Notes under the pieces: generated by a model
Told to the model about the DNA's origin: nothing
The model's database searches: none
The model's input: only the letters and a program-made list of their open reading frames with translations
Assembly (NCBI GenBank): GCA_033060915.1
Contig: CM065378.1
Coordinates: 7,561,501 to 7,625,500 of the forward strand
DNA from: Euryodendron excelsum
Taxonomy: Eukaryota > Streptophyta > Magnoliopsida > Ericales > Pentaphylacaceae
Length of the DNA stretch: 64,000 nucleotides
Direction: 5' to 3'
Program-made: the position numbers and the translations under genes
In this document: in pieces, positions 1-12,088 of the stretch
Layout of the letters: each line of letters starts with the position of its first letter
How positions within the stretch are numbered: the first letter of the stretch is position 1

Positions 1-3000
1 ACCTCACTAGTTTGCATGCGGACGTAGACATTATGATAAACCAGGTAAATTTTTTATTTTAGTAATTGTTATTTAATAGGTAGCTTTCATACAAAACAAA
101 AGTCTCATATTGAATTCCTCTTTGCATCTTTTATGGCTTCCTCATCATTTATGTAGCTTATAAAATTTATCAAATTCATGTTGACAACAGTCCTATATAA
201 ATTTGAGCGAGTAGTAAGTTAAAAACTTTGATACCTTATATTAAAAAATAAAAAAGTAATTGTGATTTGTTAGTTTTATTTTTTCTCAATTTCCTTGATC
301 ACGGTATTTACATTATCTATGAATTTTGAATTTATAGAGGGAGAAGGAAAATGAAAGGCAAATAAAATTACTATTTCATAATATGTTTTTATCAATAACG
401 ACAACAACAAATGATTTTTTGTTTTTTGACAGATAATTATTCGTCTTCTTTTTATTTTCCTAACAAGAAAAATAAAATTCAAACTCTTGCACTTTATTTT
501 AGCTTTTTTTGTTTTTTTCTCATTCCTTTTCCTTTCTCTCTACAAATCCCAAATCCAAACATATAGTAAACACAATTCATTGGGTATTTTGTATATCCCC
601 ATGCTTAAAAGACACCACACTTAAGCCAACTGTTGAATAAAATCGAAAGAATTGAAAAGATTATAGCTTGAGAATAGATAATAAAATACTCCTCCTTCCT
701 TACATAAATGCTTAATTGAAAAATAAAAAATGCTTTTTATGATTGTATTTTCTTACTTACTATACAGAACCAAGTAGAGTCAACATATATTAATTGTTAC
801 AGACATTCAATATGTATTAATGATTATAGACTTCCCCACTTTGTGTCTAATAAATGATGAAATATGATAAGAAAATACGGTGATTTTAGCATTACTCATT
901 AAAAAAAATAATATAAGAATTGATTTCACACCCCATCCTAATTAGACATTATTAATGTCACATTAAGCAGAACGTGATCACATAGGTTACCGTACCTGCT
1001 AACGACACCTTACAAGATACCAAAAAGTAAACCACAAATTGTCTAAACAGGTATATATTCACGAACGAACTAAGCATCCATATCATACGATACAGGAAAA
1101 GTAATTGCAACCCATCTTTTTCTAGGGTTTTTCCTCTCTTCTTCTTCCTCTTCCTCTCCTCTTTTTCCTTCTTTTCCTTTTTTTTCTTTTCTCTCTCCCT
1201 TACTCTCTTTCTTTCTTCTCACCGAACCACCTCCTAGATTGCTAACCAAATAGATACACCTTTGTATTTAACACCCATACATGTTACCTATTTTTTTTTC
1301 CCATAATACCCATTCACTAGGTGACTCACACCTAGGTGCCACACTCCTAGTGGTAGAGTAGTTTAATTCAACTAATTATTTACGGTAATTACTTAACGTC
1401 ATTCATTAAACTCATTAAACATAAATGAATTTACATACCTTTTAATCACGCAATATATATAATTTACTTAATTATGGTATTATGAAATTAGGATTTCACA
1501 ATTGACATCAAAATTTAACAGCAAATTACAAAACCAACATATAATAATTTCGTTATTTAGGAAAATCAAACTTGGGACCACCGTAAAATGGTATAAGTAC
1601 TCATGTTGCAGCTTTTAGAATGGTTGATTAATTTGATTACAAAATCACTTCAATAGTTAGAAACACAAAAAGCTCTCTAAATAGTTAAGATAATTTCTCT
1701 GTTGTTTATCTTTAATTTATGAAGTCTTTAGATCTTTTATATAATGTCGGCAGTGTTTGCAAAATCTTAGACGGATTATATCTTTCACCAAAAAATGTTA
1801 TCTATGTAGATATACAGTAATAGATCGTATTTCTGAAACTTTTTCATGCCATTCCAATGCTCTGGTCTGCATTGGAACATTTTAGTAGGCCGTTCGAACG
1901 ACCTTGCTCTGTCAGAACGGTCTAGCTGCTTTTGACCAATTTGATGCTTTGTCTTCATATGCACCTTGATTCATTCTCACAGATCATTGACATGTTTACC
2001 TAATTGCTAGAATCGCATACATACAAAGTGCTTTTGTTAAGACATTGACAATCTAAATATTTGACAAGTATTGTAAAAACAAAAATATTTTATAGATTTA
2101 TTTAATTTATTCAAGTCTTGTTACGTTGAAAAGAAAAAAACTCAAATTAATTGTGGATATAAAATTTTTTGTTGATTCATAATTTTTCTAAGAAAATTTT
2201 GCAAGAAGCGGTAGTTTGGGAAGATGAATAGATCAAGTTTCGTTTCCTTCTCTATTCATAGTAATATGAAAAAGGAGAAAGAGGTTTCTGTATGGATTTC
2301 TTGGCCTTCTCCATTATAATAGTACTGCTATTGCCAAAGCCACACTCTCTCCATATATAATTTCAGTTTGGTGCAAAATGATCTGCAGAGGTTTGGCAAG
2401 ACATGCTTTTCATTAATGTTGCCATGATATTGCCACCAGTGCTACGAAAGTAATGGCGATCTCTCACAAAATGTCATTGAAGACTTGTAATTTATCTGTG
2501 GTTCAATGATATTTTTTATTAAGTGCCATTAAAATGTATTTTTGGTGTGCTTCTTAGATAAAATGCCATTGAAATGGTGCCACTACATGCTATTTTTTTT
2601 TTTGTAGTGCCTTCACAAAATTCACAGAAAAATCCATAATCCTTTGCAAGAACAATATGCAAATTCGGACGAACAACTTTCCATGCATGTCCTGATCATA
2701 TCAGCAGCATCTATCCCAGTGACCTTAGCTTCTGGAGATGAATTATTTCAAGTCTTATCCTACAACTTATAAACTTAAGAATGGCAAAAGAGACGCAACA
2801 GTTGATTAGGTGGTTCTTAGGCCCACCACAGGAATGACCTCTCCTTTGAGATTCTGCAGGCCTAACTTTGCATTATCTAATAATATCTGTTCACATTCTT
2901 GCCAAAAGTTTCTCGCTTCAATTATATGAACATATACATATATATATATATATATATGAATATATATGGAGCATGGTAAGTGGTCCAAAATTATCCAAAT

Positions 3001-3471
3001 TATCTTCATCTTTCTTTGTCATGTTGATCTTATGAATGATATATACTTGAACTTCTGTGGGGTACATCGTTATGTTTTGAGTGGAGGTACATAATTGAGG
3101 AAATCCAAACTTAAAAACCATTATTATTGTACCAATATATATGTATATATCAATCTCATGTTTATATTACAAGATATCTGTTGAAACAAGGTCAAGTTAA
3201 TCCATGGCAGTGCAACATAAGTCATTGGTAGATATATTTTTCCTTTGCCAAATAGCTTAGTATCCACAAGTCAGTTCTCTGTTCCCCCATCAGTTTAATA
3301 ACAACAAATGGGCATTAAAAAAAAAAAAAAGAAGAAGGTAACGAAGTTAGGCAGATATATTTTGATCTAATTTACCATTGGTTTTATTGGTCAAGTGATA
3401 ATCTATTGGTCTCTCAACATTGAGGTTAATAGCCTTGAGTCTTTTTTGTTCTCCAATTGACAGAAGACTTA

Positions 3472-3755
3472 TAGCCTATTTGAAACTTAGAGGAGGGAAG
3501 AAAAAGGAAGGAAAAGAGAAAATAGAGGAAAAATATTTTCCTTTTCTAATTTGGTTTTGCAAAGAAATTGAAAGGAAAGTGGAAGAAAAGAAAAGAGAAA
3601 AAGAAATAAAGTGATTGTTTTGTTCCCCTCACTTTTTCCTCCATTTCCCTTTTCTTTTCCTTTCCTTTCTCTTTTAAGTAAAATCAAACAAGAAAAGAAA
3701 AAAATTTAAAATTTTTCTTTCCTTTTCCTTCCCTTCCCCAACTCCAAACAGGTCA
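3472..3755. mobile_element. Fold-back MITE, Tourist-like, copy A
   Basis: The left arm is almost pure purine (GGAAGAAAAGG-type) and the right arm almost pure pyrimidine, so the element can fold into a long hairpin. It begins TAGCCTATTTGAAAC and ends CTCCAAACAGGTCA, imperfect inverted repeats of each other. TTA lies directly on both sides (3469-3471 and 3756-3758), the target duplication expected of PIF/Harbinger Tourist elements. Related copies are at 21089-21399, 25858-26344 and 58466-58773. The superfamily is inferred from the TIR core (TGTTTGG) and TTA; no transposase is present. Confidence 0.6.
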
Positions 3756-6440
3756 TTAAAGCGTTTTCTCTGTGAGATGGAGTATATAAACCTCTAGTAA
3801 CTTAGAGGGTGAGCCTCGAAATTTCGAGTGCTTGCAGCTCACTCACCAAGTTAAGAGTTTAATCCTCCAACCCAAACTAACCCTTCTCTCCATAGTCATA
3901 TATGTTCACTTATTAACATGATATTGTAATTGTTTTCTTCAATACACTGTATAAATAAATAAAAAAACCATCTAGTGAAAATAATAAGAACGAAGAATTG
4001 TGATGCCTCTTAGTCCATGGGATGTTGCTATTTAATGGGTGAGACTTTCACAATTCACACGCTTGATTCTGACTGTGGCTGTAATAAATATGTTTGAATT
4101 TTTACTGTTAAATGTTTGTGTTCTCCATACATGGTGCCATTATATCCACTGCTACATCAAATGAGTACCAAGGACACTAATATCCGTAAAATCATTACTC
4201 TTTGCCATTTTGTAAAGAAAAAAAAGGGACGGCAGCCACTTTGTTTTATTTGAATTTTTAGCTAATTCAAAGTTTTCATCACAAAAAACATTATTACATT
4301 AAACACATTTATATCCATCTCTTTATTATATTTCCATAGGGTAAATTTACTCTATTGTTATCTAAATATCACAGTGGTTTGAAATACAAAAATAATCCTT
4401 TCGACACGCACTAGGAGATTACGCACTTCAGCTACTTTTTTGAGTAAATGACAAAATGCCGCTCCTGTATATACTTTGTCTTTGGCGATGGGATTCACCA
4501 TGCATCATGACAAATGCCAATTGGTGAATAATTTTACCACTGCTATTATTGAAACACAGCATAGAATCATAGACAACAATAATGATTAAGAAAATTAGCC
4601 TCCAACACGGCTTCATACATTGAACATCATGGGCTGTGTCATGGAACTAGGTTTCAATTAGTGTTGTGGGACCCCCTTCTTTGTTAAAGGCTATGATATA
4701 TATGTATATATATGTATGTAGTGTCCTTGTGGAGCATTTATTTGGTGCATATCTGCACTTAGACTATTGCATCTAATGCCTGTCACACCAAGCAATTTGA
4801 AGTTTGCCATAGTATTTGAATAGGTCAATTAAATGATGTCAAATTTGACAAGAAGTGGTGGCTTACAAATTGCATTGGCATAGCCTTTCACTTTCAATGT
4901 TATGGAACAATCACCAACAACTAAAAAAAAAAAAGAGAAAAGAAAAGAAGGGAGGAATTAAATCTGTAGCTTTAATAGCTATATTCTAAGTGAAAAGAGT
5001 CATGCATTTAACAATTTTAAACCAAAAAAATAATAATAATTGGTCTGAAATGCATTCTTGGCTTTTGAATTTCTTTTCCAAGTTAATAAGAAGGATTTTT
5101 AGCTTTTTATTTGTCAATTACTTGTATTTGTTTTGTGATATAAGGATCAAGATTCACCATTTAATAGATCCTTGTTGAGTTGTGTAAATTAAAAAAATTT
5201 GGATCCATTTAAAAGGGATGCCAATGTTGCATGTTGCGGTTCCATTTGAATGCATGCAAAATATTCGTTTAAGGTAAATAGGCAAGAGACCTATGAGCCT
5301 TTATTTTTGTGAATATATATAGCAACAAGTAACTCCCAAAAAGAAAAATAAATTAAAGAGAAAAAGAGAAACAAACTAGCAATTTATCTTTCATCTAATT
5401 CTATTCATTGGGTAAGAATATCTCCATTTTAGAACAATATCCATCGAACTTTATTATTGTTTCCTTCTTATTCCAAGGCTTTCTAAGAGTTGAATCTACA
5501 AATTTTTATCCTTTTTTTCTTGTCCTGCTTGCACCATCATGCAAAAATTTCAAAAATGTTAGATAAATAAATTATATGAAAGAATAATTTTTGCAAAACA
5601 GGTTGGGTCGGTTTACTAGTCTACCAATTCAGAACCGAACTAATCACCTCAGTTCAGTAAAATTTGGACTCAGGATCGAACCGGCTATTCTCAAAATCCA
5701 ACCCAATCAAACCAAAATGGTCATTTCAGTTTAGGTCTTGGTTTGGTTAAGTCATTCGTGCACCTCTATATCTGACTATTAAGCATACATTATCTAATTG
5801 TACAAAGCATTAAAAATTATAATAAAAAAAAGTATGAATTACTTTGTAGAATCAGACAACTAAGCAATACATACGTACCATATGTCATTGGGACAATTGT
5901 TTGCATTTCTTATATTTTAATGTGACTTAGAGAGGTTTGAATAACAAAATCAGCACCAAAATTACAAGAATAGGTATTTGGATAAATTACTCTTACTTCT
6001 TTCAGAATTAAGATAATTACACAAACATTGGTTTAAGTATTTGAAATTACACCGCAATTTAATAGTAAGGAGCAGTATTCTGACCATTCAAAATAACTCA
6101 ATTACCCTTAGCAATGTACCTGTTATACAAAATATCAATTTATATCCCTACTCCAAATCAACAACTACTCCAAATTAACAAAAATAAATGTACAAATTAA
6201 CCTCATGTCCACATAACTACTAACGCAAAATTGACAAAAATACAAAGTTTAATAGGGACCTAATTGCTTTGTGGTGCCACTTCACTACTAAAGCCTAAAT
6301 GGAAAAGAAATGGAGGCCCAACAATCTTGTGCCACGATGCAGAAAAAAAGACAGAAAAGAATGGGTTTCTCCAATATCCCAAAAAAAAAAATAATAATCT
6401 TTATCATAACCAGCACCATCATCTCCAACCACCATTTTCG

Positions 6441-6482
6441 TCACACTGTTAATGGTGATGGTCACACTGTTAATGGTGATGG
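6441..6482. repeat. 21-bp unit in two direct copies
   Basis: The unit CACACTGTTAATGGTGATGG plus one T occurs twice in immediate succession. It lies about 560 bp upstream of the PB1 gene start. Nothing suggests a function. Confidence 0.8.
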
Positions 6483-6885
6483 TAAGAGCAAGACAAGAGG
6501 AGGGGAAAAAATTATAAATAAAAATATAATTATGCAAATGGGTAAAACGACAAAATTACAATTTCTATTAACCACCAATAACTCATTATTCTGATAGGAT
6601 AATCAGTGTGTAATTTGAAAAATATGAAGGGAGGTACTGTAATTATTAAAAATCTCAGGAAAAAGTATAAGTTACTACCAGTCTCCACCCATGGATCCTC
6701 TGGAGCCCAATCAGCCAACTAGCTGTCAAGCCACATGACAAACACAACCCCCCACCCATTTGTTTTTCTTTCAAAAGGCAGTTTCAAAGTTAAAAACCTC
6801 CCCAAGTTGGACTTTGGCTTCGTTCACACTGCCACTCACCCCCTTTTATGCTGCCCTCAATAAAGCAAAAAATTACAATTACACA

Positions 6886-6920
6886 ATATATATGTATATT
6901 AATTAAATAATATAAATAAA
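6886..6920 (+). promoter_or_regulatory. TATA-like AT-rich cluster upstream of the PB1 gene
   Basis: Overlapping TATATATGTATA and TATAAATA words lie 120-155 bp upstream of the ATG at 7040. This fits a core promoter with a 5'-UTR of about 100 bp. AT-rich plant DNA often gives such words by chance, so this is only a candidate. Confidence 0.3.
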
Positions 6921-7039
6921 ATTGAAAATAGAAACAGCTATAGGGAAGACAACTGTACTATAAGAGCATCAGCTCCCACCGAATCAGGCCCCTCCTTTTT
7001 CGCTCTCCTTCAAAACGGAGCAAAGCACAACCCGCCCAT

Positions 7040-8772
7040 ATGGAGCCACCGCCACCCGCTCCGCCCCTTTCCGCCACCGCTTCGGCGGTGGCAGCGGCAG
7101 CAAACGTCAGCTACCCCGACTCTGTTGACTCCTCCCCGCGCTCCCGAAACGCTGATTCGTGGGACGAGCAGCTGTTGCTGGCCGTCCCGGTATGTGGTGG
7201 CGGGGGTGCTAAGTTGCGCCTGATGTGCAGTTACGGCGGCCACATAGTTCCCCGCCCGCACGACAAGTCACTGTGCTACGTCGGCGGCGACACCCGCATC
7301 GTCGTCGCCGATCGCCACTCCACTCTTTCGGACCTCACTAACCGCCTCTCTAGAACCCTCCTCGACGGCCGATCCTTCACGCTCAAGTATCAGCTCCCCA
7401 ATGAAGACCTCGACTCCTTGATCTCCGTCACCGCCGACGAGGACCTCGAGAATATGATCGAAGAGTACGATCGCCTCACCACCGCCGCCAGCAACAATAC
7501 CACCCAGAAATCCTCCCGCCTCCGCGTGTTTCTCTTCCCGTCGAAACCCGATTCGGCCTCCTCAATTGAGTCTCTCCTAGACAACTCCACCAAGTCCGAG
7601 GACTGGTTCCTTAACGCCCTCAATGGTGCCGCCAGAGGGTTCTCGGAATCGGCCTCGGTGAATTGCTTACTGGGACTTGACGACGACGTTGCGATCGCCG
7701 GCAACGCGAACTCATCCGTGAAAGACGTGGAGGCACAGCTCGAATCGTTGGGTAATGCGAAGGAGGTGGGTGGTAATATCAACAAGCAAAGCGCTCAGGA
7801 TGTTCATTCAGTGCCCGATTCACCCATGCTGGAGACGACATCGTCGTTTGGGTCGACTTCGTCGTCGCCGTCGCTCGCCAACTTGCCGCCGATTCGGGTT
7901 CACGTGGGGGATCAGAAGGCTGCGGTGGGCGGAATTGAGGAGCAGTTCTCTCAGATGAGTGTTGGCGCTGCTGTGCAGAAGCAAGACGATGGGGGTTTTT
8001 CGGTTCTGTCTTCGGCGCCTACTGTGCTGACCACAGTTGCAGCGTCGGCGACTGGGGTGCCGGGTATGGTGTTGGGTTCTGCCGGCCATCCCGGTGAGTA
8101 CTCGAATCGGGTTTTCTCCGATGATGAAAGATCAGAACAGGGGATGCCAGTTGGGTACCGGAAGCCACCACAAACACAGCCACAGCCACAGCCACTGCCT
8201 CCACAATCACAGTCCAAACCAACTGGTGGTGTTGATTTGGCTTCCCCAGATTCAGTTTCAAGGTACCCCAAAATTCTGTACATATCTATCTTCATTTCAA
8301 TTCTTCACTAATTTATGTATATTTTTGTATTTTATTCTTGCTTCGTAAATATATGATCTTTGAACTTGTCCTGAATTGGAGTTTCAAATTGTTTGAGTTT
8401 TACAGTGATGGTAGCATAACAAACCCATTGTCTCGCCAAAGAGCCATGATTTATCAAGATCCAGTTGTTCAAAATCCTTCCGGGAACGACAGGGTTCCTG
8501 TCTACCAGGTTGATCCGAAGTCTGATTCAAATTCTAGGATTCAGATGCAACAATTTCAGGATTCTGGGTATGTATTGCCAAACCAATTTGATCAACAACA
8601 TCAGCAATTGATTACACAACAACAACAACAACAAAAACTTGATCAACAACATCAGCAATTGATTGCACAACAACAACAACAACAACAACAAAAACTTGAT
8701 CAACAACATCAGCAATTGATTGCACAACAACAACAACATTTTGATCATCAGCAATTGATTACACAACAACAA

Positions 8773-8804
<32 letters not shown>

Positions 8805-9435
8805 ATTCATGCAGGCCGGCTCTCATTACATTCACCATCACCCTACTGGGGCAGTGCCAATGACATCTTACTACTCGATGTACCCTCCCCAGCAGCAGCC
8901 CATCCAACCCCAACATCAGATTGATCAGCAGTATTCTGTGTACTATATGCCTGCTAGACAGGCCCAAGCTTATAACTTGCCTGTCCAGCAATCAAATTAT
9001 AGTGAATCTGCCTCCACCGTCCCTTCTAGCAGGCCCCAAGCGCCTCTGCCTTCTGCCATGATCCCTCCCTCTGCAGCTTACACCACTTCCAGAGCTGCCC
9101 CTGCTCCTAAACCCGAAATGACCACAGGCATGTACAGAACAGCAACAGCCGCTGCCCCGTCTTTAGTTCAAGTACCTTCTGGTCAGCACCAGCCGCAATA
9201 TGTTGGTTTCTCTCAGATTCATCATCCCTCTCAATCTCTTGCCGCCACTTCAGCAGCTACTGCAAATTATGCGTATGAATTCGCTGATCCTGCCCATGGT
9301 CAAATGTATTACACTCAGCCTATGGCTCCCCAATTGGCTGCTCAATATCAAACCATGACATCGGCCTTGCCTGAAGCTTCTGCGCAGCTTCCTACCGACA
9401 ACATCAAGCAGCAAATTAGGACTGCACAGCCATGA
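7040..9435 (+). CDS. POQ: PB1 (octicosapeptide/Phox/Bem1p) domain protein, PAL OF QUIRKY-like
   Basis: Two coding exons, 7040-8262 and 8406-9435, joined in frame (TCA-AG/T-GAT) across a 143-bp GT-AG intron, give 750 residues. After a Pro/Ala-rich start with the motif PDSVDSSPRSR, a PB1 domain spans about residues 58-145. It has a basic start at K58 and an acidic OPCA segment around 117-145. The rest is low complexity, with Ser/Gly-rich stretches and a polyglutamine region encoded at 8587-8814. In Arabidopsis the related protein PAL OF QUIRKY acts with the receptor kinase STRUBBELIG and QUIRKY in tissue morphogenesis; a scaffold role here is inferred from PB1 chemistry and that homology. Length and N-terminal motif fit the POQ subgroup better than short PB1 proteins. 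The ATG chosen is the first in frame, and the exon is GC-rich compared with its surroundings. Confidence 0.85.
8587..8814 (+). repeat. Coding CAA/CAG repeat with higher-order units (polyGln)
   Basis: Inside exon 2 of the PB1 gene a unit encoding (L/F)DQQHQQLI(A/T) followed by a run of Gln begins at 8587, 8638 and 8695, with a shortened copy at 8739. The units differ mainly in the number of CAA codons. This is a likely site of length polymorphism between alleles. Confidence 0.9.
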
Positions 9436-9438
9436 TAG

Positions 9439-9826
9439 GTGAGTTGGGCAGGAAGAAACAATTTTGCAGCAATGGGGGTTTACCTTTGAATTCTCTATTA
9501 TAGCGTCCGTCTTGTTATTGGTATTGGTTTGTGGTATGTATTTGTGATAGGTAATAAGAAACTCAGGTCTTATTTATCTTCTCTTTACTTGTATTTTATA
9601 TTGTTGTTGTCATTGTGCAAGAGGATGAAATTATCTGAGATCATACTGTAAAAGCTCGAACTCATATATTGTGTCCGTTCAGTCTTATATCAGTTATTGA
9701 ATAAATGTGTAATATATTGTGGCTAGAGCTTTGAGTAAGATGCCTGTTTCAGGTGTTGGTGGTTGTTGTTCTTGGTTTATTAGGAATTGCAACTGCATAC
9801 CTTTGTTTTTGTTTTTTTGTTTGCAG
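9439..9826 (+). other. Probable 3'-UTR intron of the PB1 gene
   Basis: Three bases after the stop codon (9433-9435) is a strong donor, ATAG/GTGAGT. At 9821-9826 a T-rich tract ends in TTTGCAG. If spliced, the exon junction sits only a few bases past the stop, too close to trigger decay by the usual 50-base rule. A polyadenylation word AATAAA at 9710-9715 lies inside this intron, so unspliced and spliced transcripts could end at different places. Confidence 0.6.
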
Positions 9827-10239
9827 AGGATCTTGCAGAGCTAGAAATAGATGTATGAGATTACCAATGCAATGAAGCCTTATTCTACTGATTTGGGTTC
9901 AACTGTTTGAGCCTTTTTCACCATTCTTTTGTGTCCAGTACTTGAAGTTTTGAACTATAGGAAGAATCAGAGAATCTTTTGAGGAACCATTTTCCTTGTG
10001 AAATACCCTGGAATCATTTTTCATATTCGTGATTTAGACATCCATTTTGGCTATATCCTTATTGTTTCTTCACCCAGATCTACATCAGCCCTAATTTTGT
10101 GCTGAGGCCCTAAATTTACCAAACATTCTTCCCCCCTCCACTCTTTGTGATATGTCTTAAGTTATTGGTTTCTTGTTTTGGCACTCATTGTTCTCAACTA
10201 TTTATTCCCTAGTCTTTGACTCTTGGCTTTGTGGCACAT

Positions 10240-10240
<1 letters not shown>

Positions 10241-10303
<63 letters not shown>
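10241..10303. repeat. (CT)n microsatellite, about 31 units
   Basis: Uninterrupted CT dinucleotides. It lies downstream of the PB1 stop and possibly within the long 3'-UTR. Confidence 0.98.
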
Positions 10304-10306
<3 letters not shown>

Positions 10307-10616
10307 CATGTGCGCACTAGGTAGCACTAGATGGCTCCTATCTCAAATTGCTCCTACATTTTAAGATAAATTAAATGGACCATACAGTTCTTGTCAATAA
10401 TTTTCCTTGAGTTCCACAGGTTTTTATCTGTCACACAAAATTGTACCGCTCGCAGAGTCTCTTCATGGATTTGCTGACAACAGTTTTTGAAATGCAATAG
10501 GAAAAGGCTTCACTGGAGATCTTTGGTGTTACCTTATTTTGATTGGAGTCGAATCGGGTTTTCACCGTTCTTACAGCTTCTTCATGCTTGTTTTTAGTTA
10601 TGGAGATTCGTTTATT

Positions 10617-10622
10617 AATAAA
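10617..10622 (+). terminator. Candidate polyadenylation signal, PB1 gene (distal)
   Basis: AATAAA about 1.2 kb after the stop and downstream of the putative 3'-UTR intron, followed by T-rich sequence. The alternative is the AATAAA at 9710-9715. Plant signals are degenerate, so confidence is low. Confidence 0.3.
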
Positions 10623-10624
10623 AT

Positions 10625-12088
10625 GCTTTATCTTCTATATTCCATTTCATAATCTGTGTGTATACTGTTTATTTTTTCTCCCTTTATTTGGGTAACTGTT
10701 ATCATCATCTGCTTTTTATAGTTGATAAAGATTACATGGAATCTTTATCAGGTAATTCTATCTTTCATTATTGATCTCTTAGCACATAGGCTTTCTCTTT
10801 CCTCTATAATCCATGCCTCTGTCGTTATTAATCCATCAGTGCGTAATGCGTCGAACATGTTAGCAAAATGAATGTAGCTGTCTTTTACGGTTTTGCCTAC
10901 TCTGATCTCAATCTGATTAGACGATCATGATTACTAGGTATTAAAGAATTTGGAAAAAAAATTAATGCATGTATTAAAGTATTCGCTCACTGATTCTCAT
11001 GTGACTCTGCTTTGTTTTTGTTTTTTTTTTTTTGCTGAGTGTGACACAGTTGTTTTTATTCTGCTATATTAATGTTGTATGTATGTATTAATTAGTGATT
11101 AAAGTTGGCATAGAAATGTACGAGGTTTGTGTAATTTTGTCGGGTTGGGAGAGAATGGGCAGATTGAGATCTGGATGATTCATCGCTGTAACATGTTTGC
11201 GGTGTGCAAAAGCTGCCACCTCCTCCTCCGCCGCGCCTCACAACCGTCTTTGCCCCAAGACTCCGCTCCACGCCACCGCCAACACCATCTTCTTTGCCTT
11301 AAGAGTAGGAAGAAAGAGTCATTCTTCTACAACTTAGCTGGATTTGTTTTTGTTTTTTTGTTTTTTTTAGTTTATTTGTTATGAAGTTTTTTTTATTCAG
11401 TAAATGTTTGCTTCTGTGTCATGTTCTATATTGAAATTTAAACGAGCCCGCTTCAACGTTCAACTGTTCAATTGCCTAACTTTTGTCGTGTTTTGACCCC
11501 TAATTAGGCACGTTCCAATAGCCAGCAGCATGATAAGGCAAGCACAATCCAGTGTTATATTCACAGTTGGTCCAATTCAGGCATGATACTCTGGAGAGAG
11601 AGAGATGAGTTATATGTACTACAACATTCAATTCCATGGCTTGATGCTGGTCTGAGCCATTTTGCATATGGAAACATTGTCTTAGCTATGAGCCTCTCAT
11701 GATATTCTGGACTACAGAGAGAGAGAGAGAGAGAGAGAGAGATGAGTTATTTGTACTACAACATTCAATTTCATGGCTTGATGCTGGTCTGAGCCACTTT
11801 GCATATGGAAACATTGTCTTAGCTTTGGTGATTAACTATACAAACCCTTAATTCCTATTGGTTCTGTTTTTTTCCTTCCTAATACCTGAAAAAGGTCGTA
11901 ATGGATCAATGTTTATAAGAACCGTTGGGTGCTATGACAGAGGAAACTCATTATTCAAATTCAATCAACCCCAAGAGCCCACAGAAACGAGTAGGAAGAA
12001 GAAATCCATCTTTGTGAAATCAAATTTCTCATTCAACTGATTAGTTGAAGAACCGTGTCTACAAAAATACAACAATTAGTGCTATCTC
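10625..12088. other. Spacer between the convergent PB1 and ELP2 genes
   Basis: No coding exon was recognised. It contains the tandem duplication at 11582-11826 and T-rich stretches. The end of the ELP2 3'-UTR (transcribed leftwards) should lie in the right part, but no clear AATAAA on that strand was found close to the stop. Confidence 0.5.
11582..11826. repeat. Local tandem duplication, unit about 115-130 bp
   Basis: A segment starting CATGATACTCTGGA at 11582 recurs as CATGATATTCTGGA at 11698. It continues through GATGAGTTAT, ACTACAACATTCAATT, a stretch with ATGCTGGTCTGAGCCA, and GGAAACATTGTCTTAGCT. The copies differ by a few substitutions and by the length of the internal GA tract (short in the first copy, about 26 bp in the second at 11716-11741), so the duplication is fairly recent. 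Confidence 0.9.

Larger units (their letters stand above)
1..6880. other. AT-rich intergenic region without a recognised gene
   Basis: No reading frame in this stretch shows a recognisable domain or a plausible exon chain, and the open frames are short and low in complexity. It holds a polypyrimidine stretch near 1130-1215, an AT microsatellite near 2938-2958, a fold-back element at 3472-3755, a GGTTCGG-type degenerate repeat near 5600-5770 and a 21-bp direct repeat present twice near 6441-6482. The last part is probably the promoter of the PB1 gene that follows. Confidence 0.6.

Noticed and set aside
2436..2612. Possible small CACTA element (GTGCTACGAAAG on the left, TTTTGTAGTGCC on the right, ATGGCATT-like words between)
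   Set aside because: The ends match poorly and the flanking 3-bp sequences differ (CCA versus CTT).
5600..5770. GGTTCGGTT/AACCAAACC-type degenerate sequence
   Set aside because: It resembles a common class of plant repeat, but no ends or target duplication could be found, so no element was called.
8527..8991. 154-codon minus-strand frame rich in Leu
   Set aside because: It is the antisense shadow of the polyglutamine region of the PB1 gene.
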